Source: Verrucomicrobiota bacterium
GTDB lineage: Bacteria; Chlamydiota; Chlamydiia; Chlamydiales; Rhabdochlamydiaceae
Length of the DNA stretch: 64,000 nt
Reading direction: 5' to 3'
Assembly: GCA_018239985.1 (NCBI GenBank)
Contig: JAFEGK010000007.1
Coordinates: 22,295-86,294 of the forward strand
This document shows, piece by piece, positions 62,704 through 64,000 of the stretch (its first letter is position 1; each line of letters begins with the position of its first letter). Position numbers and translations under genes: made by a program. The notes beneath the pieces are model-generated. The model searched no databases. It saw only the letters and a program-made list of their open reading frames with translations, and was not told the origin of the DNA.

Positions 62704-63974
62704 CGGATAAATGGCCCCACTTTAAGCTCTAAGCGGGCTGGAATTTCAACCTCCATGACGACATCATTTTCCTCATATTCAATCGAGATGACCCGCCCAT
62801 CGCGCATCAGTTCACTGACGAGCGCATAATGGCTTTGAGGGATGCAAAGATGCAGTTTTTTTCGCAGAGCCTCGATCGCTTTGATCATCTCCGCCATTAA
62901 CTGCGGAAATCCCCTCTGCTCAAGTGCTGAGATCTGGACAGTATGGGGAAAATGGAGGCGCAGTTTTTGCAAGTTCGACTGGTTTTCGCATTGGTCGATT
63001 TTGTTAAGTACTGTGATGATCTGCTGATCGGCTACGCCCAATTCTTCTAAAACCTTGATCGTCGCTTCAGCCTGACCCATCGCCTGGGGGCTACTCGCAT
63101 CGATTAGATGCAGGAGGACGTCGGTATGGATTGCCTCTTCCAGGGTGCTTTTGAATGCTGCAATAAGGGTATGGGGAATTTTGCGGATAAAGCCAACCGT
63201 ATCGACCAAAAGGATCTGCTGATTATTAGGCAGAATATATTTGCGCGTGGTTGTATCAAGTGTTGCAAAAAGCTTATCCTCTACGAGCACATCAGCTTGA
63301 GTGAGCGCTTTGAGGAGGGTCGATTTGCCGGCATTCGTATAACCGACGATCGCAAATGTCGGAATTCCTGTCCGGATGCGGGCCGAGCGTTGGATTTGCC
63401 GATGCGCCCGCACCTCTTCAATCTCTTTCTGGAGCCTCTCGACTCGATGCCGAAGCATCCGCCTATCGAGCTCGATCTGCTTTTCTCCAGCCCCTTTAGT
63501 GAAACCGCCGCCGCCAGCAACCTGTCGTGAAAGGTGGGTCCACATCCGCTTCAAACGGGGCATCTCATAGCGGATTTTAGCTAGCTCAATCTGCAGTTTT
63601 GCCTCTTTCGTTTGCGCTCTTTGAGCAAACACCTCTAAAATGAGCTCAGTACGATCGAGGACGGGTCTTTTAAAGATTTTCTCTAGATTCCGCTGCTGCT
63701 GAGGGCTGATTTCATCATCGAAGATCACCATATCGATCCGATATTCCTCGCACAGAGCAAAGAGCTCTTCAAGCTTTCCCTCACCAAGAAGAGTAGCTGA
63801 GACGATTTTTTTTAATGGACATGGAATTTTTTCAACTGTCTCCAGACCAAAAGTATCGGCTAATCGCTCAAGCTCCTCGAGAGACTCTTGAGAGCCGCTC
63901 AGTTCGGTGTTCCTGAGATAGTAGCCGACAAGCAGAGCTTTGCCGAGCGTTTTGATTTCGCGTACGTTATTCAT
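62700..63974 (-). CDS. hflX: GTPase HflX
   Basis: A 424-residue ribosome-associated GTPase that splits or rescues ribosomes. The N-terminal HflX domain shows KKIVSATLLGEGKLEEL and VIFDDEISPQQQRNLEK; the glycine-rich linker is QVAGGGGFTKGAGEKQIELDRR; the G1 loop is GYTNAGKST; G3 is LVDTVGFIRKIPH; and G4 is NKID. A C-terminal domain of about 80 residues follows. Its start is 26 bases from the window end. Confidence 0.95.
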   Translation of the reverse strand: MNNVREIKTLGKALLVGYYLRNTELSGSQESLEELERLADTFGLETVEKIPCPLKKIVSATLLGEGKLEELFALCEEYRIDMVIFDDEISPQQQRNLEKIFKRPVLDRTELILEVFAQRAQTKEAKLQIELAKIRYEMPRLKRMWTHLSRQVAGGGGFTKGAGEKQIELDRRMLRHRVERLQKEIEEVRAHRQIQRSARIRTGIPTFAIVGYTNAGKSTLLKALTQADVLVEDKLFATLDTTTRKYILPNNQQILLVDTVGFIRKIPHTLIAAFKSTLEEAIHTDVLLHLIDASSPQAMGQAEATIKVLEELGVADQQIITVLNKIDQCENQSNLQKLRLHFPHTVQISALEQRGFPQLMAEMIKAIEALRKKLHLCIPQSHYALVSELMRDGRVISIEYEENDVVMEVEIPARLELKVGPFIR

Positions 63975-64000
63975 ATGTAAATTTGATCTCCAATCCGTCA

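Overview
The window is chromosomal DNA from a member of the Chlamydiae, most likely an environmental (Parachlamydiales-type) lineage. Three things point there. The order rpmE-prfA-prmC-ffh-rpsP-trmD-rplS-rnhB-gmk-(omega-like)-metG, with recD beyond metG, and the order tadA-rpsO-pnp followed by ftsH-tilS-lptF/lptG, match gene orders I recall from Chlamydia trachomatis. FtsH is about 915 residues, a chlamydial length. Three tandem cysteine-bearing beta-barrel (MOMP-like/Lpg1974-like) outer-membrane proteins resemble the expanded families of Waddlia-like chlamydiae. The genus is inference: no rRNA gene is present.

Layout. 1-640 holds the arm of a dispersed palindromic repeat, a DUF192 gene and a decayed copy of a tRNA-Asn 3' end. 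640-14540 looks like an inserted segment: an AAA_14/DUF4143 ATPase, an MDR oxidoreductase and one giant 3738-codon gene with SF2-helicase-like motifs (DUF3638/DUF3645-like), ending at the intact tRNA-Asn gene. 14671-18813 has sixA, a family-1 glycosidase and recD2. 18814-20451 separates recD2 from metG with two large palindromes, a second AAA_14/DUF4143 ATPase and a third palindrome. 20468-30476 is a long leftward, tightly overlapping translation and housekeeping cluster. 30637-33791 carries rpsO, pnp and a histidine phosphatase. 33834-36995 carries the three outer-membrane barrels. 36969-42023 runs leftward (GT-B-like protein, ftsH, tilS). 42057-47183 runs rightward (lptF, lptG, PAP2 phosphatase, M32 carboxypeptidase, kinase-like lipoprotein-sized protein). 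Then come a thioesterase, rpsI and rplM on the minus strand.

48764-52264 encodes the most unusual domain combination: ankyrin repeats, a hydrophobic segment, a type II PI4-kinase-like domain and a GT34-like glycosyltransferase in one protein, a strong effector candidate. It converges on a Fic-family gene (52261-53391) whose promoter carries two equal 29-bp inverted repeats about 115 bp apart. The remainder holds miaB (its last codons lie inside a 176-bp palindrome), a membrane protein, ligA, an APC permease, an unrecognised gene, mtaB, a small strongly expressed-looking gene, a 48-bp-arm hairpin, radC and hflX.

Common threads are lipid and outer-membrane handling (LptF/LptG, PAP2, barrels), tRNA modification and translation (tilS, tadA, trmD, miaB, mtaB, prfA, prmC), and at least five different long palindromes in intergenic or gene-edge positions. 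All names rest on motif reading and gene order; no database search was run.
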